Shown: positions 19,974-29,963 of the stretch, piece after piece | Layout of the letters: every line of letters begins with the position of its first letter | How positions within the stretch are numbered: position 1 is the first letter of the stretch | NCBI GenBank assembly: GCA_039105265.1 | Contig: JAPFFF010000006.1 | Location: 4,774,001-4,838,000, forward strand | Length of the DNA stretch: 64,000 nucleotides | DNA from: Tritrichomonas musculus | Lineage: Eukaryota > Parabasalia > Tritrichomonadida > Tritrichomonadidae | Direction of reading: 5' to 3' | Translations under genes and position numbers: made by a program | The notes under the pieces: model-generated | Databases searched by the model: none | Told to the model about the DNA's origin: nothing | What the model saw: the letters and a program-made list of their open reading frames with translations, nothing else

Positions 19974-21737
19974 TTATTGATCATCAGTATTCTGGTCTTC
20001 TTCTGAATTTTCATCTTTGGGATCGTCACCTTTTGAATTTTCAGCTTGCTCATTGCTTCCCGCACCAGCTTTTGCTTCATCAATAAACTCGATTACAATT
20101 GATTTCTCAACTTCTTCTGGAGTTGAGTTCAATATTCCTTTCTTTTTATCGATATTAAATGTATTAAATGATGGATTTGACCAATCAATTATCTTTTGTC
20201 GTATATCTTCTGGCCATTTTTCACCAATTTCTTTGAAGTCAGCATCAACAGTGTCATTAGGATTAGGTTTTTTCTTTGAATTAGATGACATGCTCTGTAA
20301 CAAGCTACTATCTTCATCATCTTCATCATTATCCTCTTCTTCACCAAAATTGTCTGTTTTTGTTTTTTCTGGTTTGTTCTCATTAATCTTTTCCTGGATT
20401 ACTTCATTTAATTCTGAGTTGTAAATGATTCTGGCAATTGTCAAAATTGAATCAAGAAGCATAAAAGTTGATGGTGTTTGACTATTAGGAATAGTGAGGT
20501 GGTCCTTAGAATGCTTTTCCCACAATTCGATAACTTTTGCTCTAATTCCATCTCTGAAGCTGTTCAATTCTTCTTTGTTAGTTGACCAATATTTTTTGTT
20601 TGATGTGAGACTATCTTCAATTACATACGATATTAACTTCAAAGCCGCTGTCATTGTAAATTGCTTTGATTCTGGTGTAAGAAGTTTGTTAATAACTTCT
20701 TCGGTAGTTTTTCTGTCCATTTCAGTAGAGCAGACTGATAGATATTGGCCAGCATATTGTACTTTCAAAGAGGTTAGATCATTTGATTCTCTGAGAATAG
20801 ATAAGCATTTGTCCATTACTTTTTGATTTGGTCCAATTATTTTGGCTATCTCAAAAAGTCTTGGGTATATTTCTATTGTAACTTCTTCCTCTCCTTGATT
20901 ATTTTTCCTAAGCTCGATTTCATTTAAGTCATTTTCGTTTGCGCATGCGACATAATCAAAAACTTGTTCTTGGAATTCTTCGATTTTATCAAAAGAGCAT
21001 TTAAAGAACTCAATAAATAAAGAAACAATGTTGAGCTTGTGCATTTTTGTTAGTGATTTATGAAAATTAGCAAAATGCTTATTATAGTCAGTAAAATCTT
21101 CAACATTTGGAATAAATTGGCAAAAAGATGGCATTTCATTAATACATTTAAGAGCCATTTCTTCTGGTATGAATGAAATGAAAATATACCATAAAAGAGT
21201 TGAAATATGCGGATGATGTTTCTGAACAAAGCAATCAAGAATGCTTTGATAAATGCATGAGCTATCAAGATTTTTTATTATTTTTTCTACAGCTCCCTCG
21301 GTATTCCAAAAAACTTGCCAAATTTCTTCTGGCCACTGATCAATTGCGCGCGAAATGATTCTTGAATATACCCCAACAGCATATTGTTTTTCAGGCTCTG
21401 ATTTTCCAATAGGGGAAAGAGCAGTCGAGGCTATATCCACAGAATCAGCAAATACACGGTGAAGGCAAACATTTGACATTTGATATAAAGAAAAAAGTTG
21501 TTTTTGATCGTTTCTATCTTTTGTTTCCATTATGAATTGTAATATATCTTCCATATTAAGACGATCATTTTTATTTTTACCCAAAAAATATCCTATTAGA
21601 TATGGATTTTTTTCACGGAATTGAGTTGATAAATCTTCGAGACCTATTAATTTCTTGATTTCAGGTTGTTCGGTTCCTTTAAGATATAGTTCTGTTGGTC
21701 CAGGACCTTTTGGTTGCTTTTTTCTTTTGCTGAACAT
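19974..21737 (-). CDS. Helical-repeat protein, possibly SAPS-like PP6 regulatory subunit
   Basis: 587 residues. Residues 20-430 look all-helical. The segment LSTQFREKNPYLIGYFLGKNK resembles the SAPS/PP6R motif in which a subunit holds short unresolved helices before LIxFL, and IIKNLDSSCIYQSILDCF resembles the SAPS segment around HIGTSAIMDLLL. The order of an early LIxxF motif, a mid motif of this kind and an acidic tail fits SAPS proteins, which bind the PP6/Sit4 phosphatase. The tail (about 460-587) is Asp/Glu/Asn-rich with DEEDNDEDDEDSS-like stretches and ends in an acidic EDQNTDDQ. The similarity is weak and other helical-repeat scaffolds remain possible. The gene runs in the same direction as TAF6. 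Confidence 0.5.
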   Translation of the reverse strand: MFSKRKKQPKGPGPTELYLKGTEQPEIKKLIGLEDLSTQFREKNPYLIGYFLGKNKNDRLNMEDILQFIMETKDRNDQKQLFSLYQMSNVCLHRVFADSVDIASTALSPIGKSEPEKQYAVGVYSRIISRAIDQWPEEIWQVFWNTEGAVEKIIKNLDSSCIYQSILDCFVQKHHPHISTLLWYIFISFIPEEMALKCINEMPSFCQFIPNVEDFTDYNKHFANFHKSLTKMHKLNIVSLFIEFFKCSFDKIEEFQEQVFDYVACANENDLNEIELRKNNQGEEEVTIEIYPRLFEIAKIIGPNQKVMDKCLSILRESNDLTSLKVQYAGQYLSVCSTEMDRKTTEEVINKLLTPESKQFTMTAALKLISYVIEDSLTSNKKYWSTNKEELNSFRDGIRAKVIELWEKHSKDHLTIPNSQTPSTFMLLDSILTIARIIYNSELNEVIQEKINENKPEKTKTDNFGEEEDNDEDDEDSSLLQSMSSNSKKKPNPNDTVDADFKEIGEKWPEDIRQKIIDWSNPSFNTFNIDKKKGILNSTPEEVEKSIVIEFIDEAKAGAGSNEQAENSKGDDPKDENSEEDQNTDDQ

Positions 21738-21800
21738 TAATATAATTAATTCAATTTGTCAATATTCAGAATATTTTTTCACCTTGAAAATTTACCGTTA

Positions 21801-21818
21801 TTTTTTTTTTTTTTTTTT
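21801..21818. repeat. Poly-T tract (18 nt)
   Basis: Homopolymer between the start of the gene at 21737 and the stop of the NXF-like gene at 21873. Similar A/T runs lie near several gene starts in this window. Confidence 0.9.
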
Positions 21819-21872
21819 ATAATGAAAATAAAATAATATTAATAATAATAGCATAGTTTAATATATGTATAT

Positions 21873-24176
21873 CTAATATGTTACCATGTGTATAAGTAAG
21901 TTATCATTCGATATAAAATATCTCATATCTCTCATTTGTATTACCATTGTTCGATCAAACAGAAGAATTTCTTTCACTCTTTTATGATTTTTAAAATCAT
22001 CATTGAGCTGATTAAAATCATCTATAAAATCAGCTTCAAAAGCACCATGAAAAACGTAAGAAAACAAATCCTCAGCAATTTGTATAAATGAGCAGGATGT
22101 TGGAACTGCCCTAAAACCGCTTGTAAACAAGAAATCTTTCTGAGCACGTAAAATATTGACTGCTCCGATTGCTATATTATCATTTGGAATAATCATATTA
22201 TGAGCGAATCTGTTAAAGAAAAATAGGCTAGGACTATCTTCTTCATCAATATCATCTTTCATATGAACTGATATTGAGAAAATTGAATTATAATTGTAAT
22301 AATTCTGAATATTTTCAATATTTTGCCATGAATCATAGAAAAACGATGATACAAATTCATGCGTTGGAAAAGCATTGACATCGAGATGCAGTGGCTCGAA
22401 ATTGGAAAGGCTAGTTGGTTGTTGTGGACGAGAATAAAATGGTTCTTTTAATTGTTTTCTCTTGAATTTTGGCTTGGCTATTTCGGATGGATTATATCTG
22501 TAGAACGATGACGTATCTTGAAGCTGGAAAGTGGCAAATTTGCTTGATTGGTCACCGGCGGAGTTGACAAATGGGCTTATATAGTAATCTTCTTCTTCGT
22601 CTATTTCTTCTTCTTCTGCATTTTCTGCTTCATTTTCTTTTTCTGCTCCTTCCTCCTCTTCTTCTTCTTCCTCTTCCTCTTCGAATTTTGGTATCTGCTG
22701 GCTCAGCGTGAATTCTGGCGATGGCGCAAAAGTTGGAATTTGGAACTCTGAAACATTCTGGTTTGGCATTTGAGGAAGCAAAAAATCTGGATATGGCGGA
22801 AAAGGGCCAGGTGAAAAGGTGGTTGGCTGTGCGAGTTCTGGTTGAGATAGCTGAGTCGATATCTGAGGTGGCATTTGTTGAGATTGTTGAGGTTGCATTT
22901 GTTGAGATTGCTGAGGTTGCATTTGTTGAGATTGCTGAGGTGGCATTTGTTGAGATTGCTGAGGTTGCATTTGTTGAGATTGCTGAGGTTGCATTTGTTG
23001 AGATTGTTGAGGTGGCATCTGTTGAGATTGTTGAGGTGGCATTGGTTGATATGGAAATAGCTTGGATTGTTGAGAAAGAAATTGCTGAGATTGTTGAAAT
23101 GGGAATTGTTGAGATTGTTGAGATGGATTTTGCTGAGGTTTCTGAGATTGAAATTGTTGAAATGGAAATTGCTGAGATTGTTGAGACGGATTTTGCTGAG
23201 GTTTCTGAGATTGAAATTGTTGAAATGGAAATTGCTGAATTTGTTGAGACGGATTTTGCTGAGGTTTCTGAGATTGAAATTGTTGAAATGGAAATTGCTG
23301 AGATTGTTGAGATGGATTTTGCTGAGGTTTCTGAGATTGAAATTGTTGAAATGGAAATTGCTGAAATTGTTGAGACGGATTTTGCTGAGGTTTCTGAGAT
23401 TGAAATTGTTGAAATGGAAATTGCTGAGATTGTTGAGATGGATATTGCTGAGGTGTCTGAGATTGAAATTGCTGAGATATTATTTGTTGAGTTTGTTGAG
23501 ATGTTGTCAACTGGAATCCTTCTGGTAGAATTTGCTGTTTATTTTGTGTAGAGTTTGATTGATTATCTTGATTAGTTGTAGCTGAAGCAGTTTTAAAAAC
23601 TTTAACACCAATCAGAAAAATACCTTTATAGCAAGTATCAAGTTCTTTGATTTCTTTAAATAAATTATTTGAATAATCAATTTTTTGCAATTTAGGGTAA
23701 AGAACGCGGAAAGAAAGTTTAATGGGAAATTTAATACTATTATTTGAAAGATTAATAAAACTCACTTCTCTTTTGTCCATCTGTGACCAAACTCCTAATA
23801 TAAAAAGAATTGTTTGAAGTTGACTTTGAAAATTATAAAATGATTGTTTTTTGAAAGTACCAGATAGATTTAAAGTTTTGTCTTGTAAATTATTTAGAGC
23901 ATATTGTATGATTTCATCCTTTTTATTAAAATACAGCTCTTTATCAAACCCTGAAATTGCTGTAGATTTGTTATTGTAGTGTACCATTTTCGCTGTGGTA
24001 TCAACAAATATTATTGGCCATGATTGGTCTTTTTCAGGTTTCAGAGAATTACTAATATTTGGATTATTAATTAATGTAGATAAAAATTGCTCGGGTTGAG
24101 TGCTTCCAATTGACTTACTAAAAATAGCATAATAAATAAGCTTTTCTTGTTTGCTAGTCATTTTAAATGAATCCAT
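21873..24176 (-). CDS. NXF/Mex67-like mRNA export factor with Gln-rich expansion
   Basis: 767 residues. The layout matches nuclear RNA export factors (NXF1/TAP, Mex67). About 110-190 is a leucine-rich repeat region (VSFINLSNNSIKFP, LQKIDYSNNLFKEIKEL, as in the NXF motif with NLSNN). About 205-470 is a low-complexity Gln/Ser/Pro linker. About 600-767 is an NTF2-like domain (FVSSFFYDSW, YYNYNSIFSISVH), which in NXF proteins binds NXT1/p15. The N-terminal RNA-binding domain is weak and the C-terminal UBA-like domain is absent. The linker holds five 21-residue repeats of type QFPFQQFQSQKPQQNPSQQSQ (minus strand, about 23070-23460) and about eight 8-residue repeats (MPPQQSQQ, about 22860-23045), plus a Glu run. 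Role: export of mRNA through nuclear pores. It is divergent from the thioredoxin-like gene, only 52 bp away. Confidence 0.75.
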   Translation of the reverse strand: MDSFKMTSKQEKLIYYAIFSKSIGSTQPEQFLSTLINNPNISNSLKPEKDQSWPIIFVDTTAKMVHYNNKSTAISGFDKELYFNKKDEIIQYALNNLQDKTLNLSGTFKKQSFYNFQSQLQTILFILGVWSQMDKREVSFINLSNNSIKFPIKLSFRVLYPKLQKIDYSNNLFKEIKELDTCYKGIFLIGVKVFKTASATTNQDNQSNSTQNKQQILPEGFQLTTSQQTQQIISQQFQSQTPQQYPSQQSQQFPFQQFQSQKPQQNPSQQFQQFPFQQFQSQKPQQNPSQQSQQFPFQQFQSQKPQQNPSQQIQQFPFQQFQSQKPQQNPSQQSQQFPFQQFQSQKPQQNPSQQSQQFPFQQSQQFLSQQSKLFPYQPMPPQQSQQMPPQQSQQMQPQQSQQMQPQQSQQMPPQQSQQMQPQQSQQMQPQQSQQMPPQISTQLSQPELAQPTTFSPGPFPPYPDFLLPQMPNQNVSEFQIPTFAPSPEFTLSQQIPKFEEEEEEEEEEEGAEKENEAENAEEEEIDEEEDYYISPFVNSAGDQSSKFATFQLQDTSSFYRYNPSEIAKPKFKRKQLKEPFYSRPQQPTSLSNFEPLHLDVNAFPTHEFVSSFFYDSWQNIENIQNYYNYNSIFSISVHMKDDIDEEDSPSLFFFNRFAHNMIIPNDNIAIGAVNILRAQKDFLFTSGFRAVPTSCSFIQIAEDLFSYVFHGAFEADFIDDFNQLNDDFKNHKRVKEILLFDRTMVIQMRDMRYFISNDNLLIHMVTY
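22866..23460 (-). repeat. Coding tandem repeats (24-bp and 63-bp units)
   Basis: Within the NXF-like gene. Roughly 22866-23045 consists of 24-bp units encoding (M)PPQQSQQ or MQPQQSQQ. Roughly 23070-23460 consists of 63-bp units encoding 21 residues that begin QFPFQQFQSQ. The units differ by only a few bases, implying recent slippage or unequal exchange. The opposite strand stays open through this region because of the repeat periodicity; that frame is a shadow. Confidence 0.85.
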
Positions 24177-24228
24177 AATATGATAAAATAGGTCCCACTT
24201 TTTGAAAATAAAAAAAAAGAATATAAAA

Positions 24229-24675
24229 ATGAAAGCATTAATGGTGCCAACCTTCGCTCAAACTAGCGAAGCATTTGAATATGTTAAAACCGGTAAAAAA
24301 CCTATTGTTTTAATGATATTAGGGACTATGTGGTCTCCTCCAAGTCGATATACAATGCAATCTATTACTGACTTAATGGAAGATGAATCCTACGCTGAAA
24401 AAGTTGAAGTATTTTTTATAGACCAAGATCAAGAACTCGATTTTTGCTTCTCAGAAAACATTTATGTTGGATTCCCTACAATTTTAGTATTTGTTAACTC
24501 ATACCTTGTTCCGTTTGCTAGTGGTCATGCTGCAGATCCATCAAAAGCAGAAACAAAGAACCGTCTTATTCACCAATGCAACAAAAAACAAATGAAAACG
24601 ATAGTTGATGGCGCAATTAGTGTTCTTGAGGGAAAAGCTGAAAATATTACTGTTAAGTTTGAAGTCAATGCCTGA
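24229..24675 (+). CDS. Thioredoxin-fold protein lacking both catalytic cysteines
   Basis: 148 residues, thioredoxin fold: IVLMILGTMWSPPSRYTM occupies the place of the active-site loop, VEVFFIDQD is the following beta strand, and VGFPTILVFVN holds the cis-Pro loop. The canonical WCGPC is WSPPS here, both Cys being replaced by Ser, so it cannot act as a dithiol oxidoreductase. A binding or scaffolding role is inferred. The start is the ATG at 24229; the longer open frame upstream begins with TTG and encodes only a Lys-rich stretch from an A-run. It is divergent from the NXF-like gene with 52 bp between the starts. Confidence 0.8.
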   Translation: MKALMVPTFAQTSEAFEYVKTGKKPIVLMILGTMWSPPSRYTMQSITDLMEDESYAEKVEVFFIDQDQELDFCFSENIYVGFPTILVFVNSYLVPFASGHAADPSKAETKNRLIHQCNKKQMKTIVDGAISVLEGKAENITVKFEVNA

Positions 24676-24919
24676 TAGTATTTTATACTTATTTATTTTT
24701 TTTTTTTTTAATTAAAGGATTAATTTGTGGAAATACTTTATTTTCAATTATACTTTTATTTATTAGCATTTGCACTAGTCGTATAATAATTATATTTATA
24801 TCTTCTTGTAATTTATGGAATAATGAAATATTTAATATATAATTCCTGCCACTTTACACCATAAACAAAAATTATGGAAACGAAAAGTAAAATGGGGGAA
24901 GTTCATTTTAATATCATCT

Positions 24920-27900
24920 ATGATTGGAGAAAACCCCAATCAAAAGCAAAAAAAATTTTTATCAGATGATGAAAGTGATTTTGATGAAGAAAGTCTTTTG
25001 ATTGACCAAGTTGACTTCGAGATTTATCCAGTAGATTCAGTTGATGAAGGAGAAACATCAATTCCTCCTCCTCCAAAAGTTTCATTGCAGGTTCCTGAAT
25101 CGCATACAGTTGATTTTTATCTTTTTCATGTTCATGAAGAAGGGCAAAAATTATATCTTTTTGGAAAACATCGAGTAGGATATAATTTTTATACTATTTG
25201 TATCGAAGTAGCAAATACTTATTATTATTTACAATTTCTACCCATAATTGGACATGAATTTGAAATTGCCGAAGAAGTTAATGATATAGCACATAAATGT
25301 GGAGGTAGACTTATATCAAAAGAAATGAAAGAGCATAAATATTCATTTGATAATTCATTAATTCCACAGAATGCAACTTATCTATGTGCTACTTTTTCTT
25401 CAAATTCAAATTGTTCAAAAATTAAGCCAAATGGTATTCATTATTCTCATGTTTTTGGTGTAACTGCTTCTCTATCAGAGAATTTTTTTGTTCGGCGTCA
25501 TGTATATTGTCCATCATGGGTTCGTGCCACAAATTGCCAAAAAAAGAGCCGAAGTACAACAGTTCCAATGCTTTCTGTCACTAACATTGAGTCAATTTCG
25601 CCTATTTCAATTTCTGACTCATCAGTATACTTACCATCGCCACCAATGAATTTATGTACCATTTCTATTCGATCAATGTTTCATACAAATGAAATATATA
25701 TGATTTCAGCAAGAATTCTTTATGAGTGGGATATCGATGAATTTAGTGGAAAAGGAACCAAAAGTACTACATTAGTTTGCTCAACTTCAGGTGGAGCCAT
25801 TTCTCCTGAAATTCGTCAAAATGATCATATCAAACTTTTTAGGACGGAAGAAGATTTGCTTTCTTACTTTGTACGGCTGATTGATGACTATGATATAGAT
25901 ATTTTGGTTTCATTTGGATTAATATCGAACGATATTCCATTACTTTTCAATCGACTAAAAACGCAGAATGTTAAAGAATGGTGGAAGATTGGCCGATTAA
26001 GAAGAGCAACTGCAATAAAAGATGGTAAAATTAATCCGACATACGCCCTATCTGGTCGAATTCCATGCGATATTCGAATTTCTTGCATTGACCAAATGAG
26101 AGCCAAATCAAATGATCTTTCAGCTGCTGTTTATTCTCAGTTTGGTTTTGAAAGGCAGCAAATTGATCATTATGAAATTGTTCACTATGTTTCTGATTTG
26201 GAGAAATTGACAAATTTAATCAACTATAATTCTCGTGACACCTTATTTGTTGCTCAGCTTCTAAATGCGCGCGAAATTCTCCCTCTCGCCCTCCACATTG
26301 CGCAACTAAGTGGCTGTCAATGGTCAAGAGTGTTATTAAATCAAGTTTCTTTTTGTTGTGAAGCTTTACTTCTTAGAGCTTTTCACGATAGAGGCTTTGT
26401 TTTACCCGATAAATGTGTAACTAATCAGCCAAAGTATCCAGCTTTTCCAGGAGGACTTGTCCTTCAACCTAAGCGTGGTTTTTATGAAACTTGCATTGTT
26501 GCGCTAGATTATTGTTCTCTTTATCCATCCATTATTATTGAATATAATATATGTTTCACCACATTAGATCTAAAAAATCCAAAAGCCGAAGATTCAAAAA
26601 AATCCAAAATAAAAGGTGTTTTACCTCAAATAATGCTAGATTTGCTTGATGAAAGAGAGAAAGTCAAAGCGAAAATTGTCAAATTAATTGAAAAATTAAA
26701 TGAAATCGAGCCTAAAATAAAAAAATTCAAAGAATCATCGAAAAATAAAAAAAGGAGCCAAAATTTAATCTTAAGTTCCAGTTCAGAATCTAATGATTCG
26801 AGAAGTGATGATATTGGTGTCATTTTTACTGAGAAATCAAAATTTTTTCAAAAGAAAACTGAATTTGAACAAAGTCTTTCATCTGAAGAAATGGCTTCTC
26901 AAGCCAAAATAAAAAGTATGCAAAAAATTAAAATTGAGATTGAACTTGAGCTTCAAAGATTGAATACCAAACAAGAAGCCATTAAAGTTCTAGCAAATGC
27001 AATGTATGGGTACCTTGGATATCGGCATAGCAGGTTTCTAGCGAATGGTATGGCAGCTCTGATTGCACAACAAGGGCGAGAAATTCTTCAACGAACGGTT
27101 GAAATTGTCGAGAAAAGTGGAAAAGACTCTATTATATATGGTGATACAGATTCAGTTATGATAAACAGTGGAACAGCTGATCCAATTGCTGCATTAGCCA
27201 AAGGGAAAGAAATAGCCGAAATTGTCACATCTCAATTTGATCATCTTCGATTCGGCGTTGAAGGTGTCTTTTTAAAAATGCTCGTTGTTTCGAAGAAAAG
27301 ATATGTGGCTTTGGTTTATGATGGTCCAGGAAAATCTCACCAATTAACTAAAGGTATTGAACTTATTAGACGTGACTGGTGTGGATTGACCAAATACGTC
27401 TCTGCTTACATTCTTGAACAGTTCCTTTACAGCTCAGATAAAGATACTGCCATATCGAGCATTTTGGGTGAACTTTCACGAATAAGCAAGATGCTAAGAA
27501 ATAATGGCGAAGTCCCATATTCAGATAAATCTAACCATTCATCTCCGCCATCATCAAACTATCCTTCCTCTGATAGAAACGTAGATGTCTCCTATTCATA
27601 TTACACGGCTTCAACTTCAGCATCTGCTGCTCAGTCATTGAATTCCAAAGGAAACAAAAGTGCCATTAAAGCTTCAACAAGTTCCACCACAAGTTCTTCT
27701 AGAAATTCAAATAGTAGTAACAATAGTAATAGTGGTGGTGGTGATTCTATTTTGCCTGCTGTTTGTTTCCCTCAGATGTATGGAGCTCAACAGCAAAAAA
27801 TGCAATCTTCTTCTTCTGCTTCGTCAGCTGCATCGTCGCCTTCTAGACGGCAGCTTTATTCGCAGAAGCAAAAACAGCAACAATTGAAAGACATGAACGT

Positions 27901-28990
27901 TAAAATAAAAGATTTGCATTCAAATGTCCAATCAACAGTCGCTATTTTGCGCGAATATGGAATTTCCACCAAATTTGCACCAACACAAGCAAACAACAAC
28001 AAAGGAGCCAGCATTGAATACCAAGGAGAAAGAATTGCGCCAATTGAAAGAATAACAATCGAGCATTTAATCATCCACATGACACTTACAAAAGGACTTG
28101 ATAAGTATCAAGACCGAATGTCGCCACATGTGATGGTAGCACTACGAATGCAAGATCGAGGTGAGCATATTACTCCTCATACTACGATTGAATTTGTCAT
28201 TACAAATTTTAATTCACGAGAAATCGGTGAAAAAGCAAGAATTCCGGATGAAATAAATTCAATCTCTGAATGTGATGCAGAATGGTATTTATCGAATCAA
28301 TTGTTGGCACCGATATGGAGACTTTGTGAACCTTTCGGATCAATTGATGCTTCAATGATTGCTCGAGCTCTTGGTTTGTCTATTCCACAAACTTATGGAC
28401 TTCCTGAACGTGACGAATGCGTAGCTGTTGTTGTCCCTCATTCAACGGAATTGTACTACAATTGCGTCCTTTGTAATGAAGTTATTTACATAGTTCCAAC
28501 AATGAAAAATAACTTTAAATGTCCTAAATGTAATTACGTTCATAATTGGAAATTGGTGGCTAACAAATTGACTTTGTTTATAAGATCTTTCTTATCGAAA
28601 ACTTCGATCTTTAAGTGTAATGGTAACTTGTGCGATTTCCAAACTGTCCAGCTGCCAATAAGAGATGATTGCCAGGTTCATCATAATAGTAAATGCGATG
28701 GAAAACTGAAGAATTTGTATAGTTGCGTGAATATCTTCAATACTTTGAAGTATTTCAAATCAATATTCGCAAAATCTAATAATCCTGAAGATGACGATTT
28801 CTTGCAATTTCGTGAATATATGATGAGGGTTATTAATGAATTCTTGGATTGTCATGGTTTCATGAGAATTCAATTAAATACTATTTTTTCATATTCTTCA
28901 TCATCAAGTGAATCTAAAGATGAAACTGCATCTGAAAGCTCGGCTCGTCCGATTCCAGTTATAAGTTCGAGCCCAATAGACTTTATGTAA
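24920..28990 (+). CDS. POLA1: DNA polymerase alpha catalytic subunit
   Basis: 1,356 residues, B-family DNA polymerase that extends RNA primers in the Pol alpha-primase complex. Polymerase motif A is ALDYCSLYPSIIIEYNICFTT (about 525-545, as in Pol alpha), motif B KVLANAMYGYLGYRHSRF (about 690), motif C IYGDTDSVMI (about 740, catalytic Asp pair), then SKKRYVAL (about 790). TKGLDKYQD, HVMVALRMQDRGE and WRLCEPFGSIDASMIARALGL match the Pol alpha thumb and later region. The C-terminus (about 1,180-1,265) has Cys pairs (CVLCNE, CPKCN, CNGNLCDF) like the Pol alpha zinc module. Two extra insertions are seen: a helical/charged insert of about 100 residues in the fingers (about 580-685) and a Ser/Asn/Gln-rich stretch (about 870-990). 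No intact exonuclease motifs, as in Pol alpha. Confidence 0.93.
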   Translation: MIGENPNQKQKKFLSDDESDFDEESLLIDQVDFEIYPVDSVDEGETSIPPPPKVSLQVPESHTVDFYLFHVHEEGQKLYLFGKHRVGYNFYTICIEVANTYYYLQFLPIIGHEFEIAEEVNDIAHKCGGRLISKEMKEHKYSFDNSLIPQNATYLCATFSSNSNCSKIKPNGIHYSHVFGVTASLSENFFVRRHVYCPSWVRATNCQKKSRSTTVPMLSVTNIESISPISISDSSVYLPSPPMNLCTISIRSMFHTNEIYMISARILYEWDIDEFSGKGTKSTTLVCSTSGGAISPEIRQNDHIKLFRTEEDLLSYFVRLIDDYDIDILVSFGLISNDIPLLFNRLKTQNVKEWWKIGRLRRATAIKDGKINPTYALSGRIPCDIRISCIDQMRAKSNDLSAAVYSQFGFERQQIDHYEIVHYVSDLEKLTNLINYNSRDTLFVAQLLNAREILPLALHIAQLSGCQWSRVLLNQVSFCCEALLLRAFHDRGFVLPDKCVTNQPKYPAFPGGLVLQPKRGFYETCIVALDYCSLYPSIIIEYNICFTTLDLKNPKAEDSKKSKIKGVLPQIMLDLLDEREKVKAKIVKLIEKLNEIEPKIKKFKESSKNKKRSQNLILSSSSESNDSRSDDIGVIFTEKSKFFQKKTEFEQSLSSEEMASQAKIKSMQKIKIEIELELQRLNTKQEAIKVLANAMYGYLGYRHSRFLANGMAALIAQQGREILQRTVEIVEKSGKDSIIYGDTDSVMINSGTADPIAALAKGKEIAEIVTSQFDHLRFGVEGVFLKMLVVSKKRYVALVYDGPGKSHQLTKGIELIRRDWCGLTKYVSAYILEQFLYSSDKDTAISSILGELSRISKMLRNNGEVPYSDKSNHSSPPSSNYPSSDRNVDVSYSYYTASTSASAAQSLNSKGNKSAIKASTSSTTSSSRNSNSSNNSNSGGGDSILPAVCFPQMYGAQQQKMQSSSSASSAASSPSRRQLYSQKQKQQQLKDMNVKIKDLHSNVQSTVAILREYGISTKFAPTQANNNKGASIEYQGERIAPIERITIEHLIIHMTLTKGLDKYQDRMSPHVMVALRMQDRGEHITPHTTIEFVITNFNSREIGEKARIPDEINSISECDAEWYLSNQLLAPIWRLCEPFGSIDASMIARALGLSIPQTYGLPERDECVAVVVPHSTELYYNCVLCNEVIYIVPTMKNNFKCPKCNYVHNWKLVANKLTLFIRSFLSKTSIFKCNGNLCDFQTVQLPIRDDCQVHHNSKCDGKLKNLYSCVNIFNTLKYFKSIFAKSNNPEDDDFLQFREYMMRVINEFLDCHGFMRIQLNTIFSYSSSSSESKDETASESSARPIPVISSSPIDFM

Positions 28991-29122
28991 TTTTGTTTAT
29001 TAATAAATCTATTTATTATGCGGAAATCAACAGTTTTTTTTTAATTTTTCAAAAATTCAATTATATGGCCATTTTACAATTGAAAATATTTGAATTTAAA
29101 ATTTTTATTGATATTTTTATAA

Positions 29123-29623
29123 ATGACTTCATTAAGTCAAAGTACAAATCAGCAAGGATTATCTGATCAATCATTATCTGCAGAAAGTATTGTTGATGAA
29201 GTACAATCTCCAACAAATATTTCAAATAGTGGAAATATAAATAATAATTCAAGGTATAATGACGCTCAGCAGCCTCTTCCTCCTAATAATGCTGCGCCAC
29301 AGCCTGTACAAACTGGAGATGAACATGATCAAATTGGTGAAAATTTAATTGAAGATCAGCCGCAACCAACAGAAAATGGATTTGTAAGATGTGCAAAATC
29401 AGTAGGTATGGGAATTTATAAAGCTATGTACTGTGCAGGTGGATTTTTAGCAGATTTATTCGGAATAACGACACCAAGGTATGCTTATGAATTGCATGAA
29501 TACCAAAGAATACAAGAAAGAAATAGACAGCGCGAACTTGAACGTGAAAATGAAGCAAACGGAGAAACAACAGGTGATCTCGAATCACCAATTAATTTGC
29601 AAGAACCAAATCATGCATTATAA
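29123..29623 (+). CDS. FAM177-like protein
   Basis: 166 residues. The N-terminal 85 residues are polar and likely disordered. About 90-140 carries GFVRCAKSVGMGIYKAMYCAGGFLADLFGITTPRYAYELHEYQRI, broken here into its features: a hydrophobic helix, then the LFGIxxPxYxYxxxEYxR motif that marks FAM177 proteins, a small eukaryotic family of unclear function. An Arg/Glu-rich helix follows (ERNRQRELEREN). It follows Pol alpha in the same direction after about 130 bp. Assignment is from pattern memory. Confidence 0.6.
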   Translation: MTSLSQSTNQQGLSDQSLSAESIVDEVQSPTNISNSGNINNNSRYNDAQQPLPPNNAAPQPVQTGDEHDQIGENLIEDQPQPTENGFVRCAKSVGMGIYKAMYCAGGFLADLFGITTPRYAYELHEYQRIQERNRQRELERENEANGETTGDLESPINLQEPNHAL

Positions 29624-29963
29624 TTACAATTGTTTAATTTCGGAATGACTATTATTATATAAAAATATATGCAATTAATATGATTTTTCTGCTCCACTAT
29701 AAATTACATTTTAATTTGAACAAAAAAAAAAGAATTTTCTGATAAAATATTATTTATCATCACGCCATCAATAATATTTATGATGATTTCCAAATGAAAA
29801 TAAAGATTGTTTTAGTAATTTATGAAAGATTAAAAATTTTGTAAAGTATTGAAAGGATTTTTGTAAACTTTTTAAAAATATCAAAAAAAAATATAATAAA
29901 GAAAAAAATGCTTTAGTTTAATTTACAAATAAAAAAAAAAAAAAAAAATACAGAACAATATAT
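29624..29963. other. AT-rich intergenic, convergent 3' ends
   Basis: 340 bp between two converging genes. It ends with a run of 18 A at 29931-29948. No gene is seen. Confidence 0.5.

Noticed and set aside
22721-23551. Long plus-strand open frame (276 codons, EIAEIVE-type repeats)
   Set aside because: It is the antisense of the Gln-rich tandem repeats in the NXF-like gene; the repeat period (multiple of three) keeps it open. The minus-strand protein has recognisable domains on both sides.
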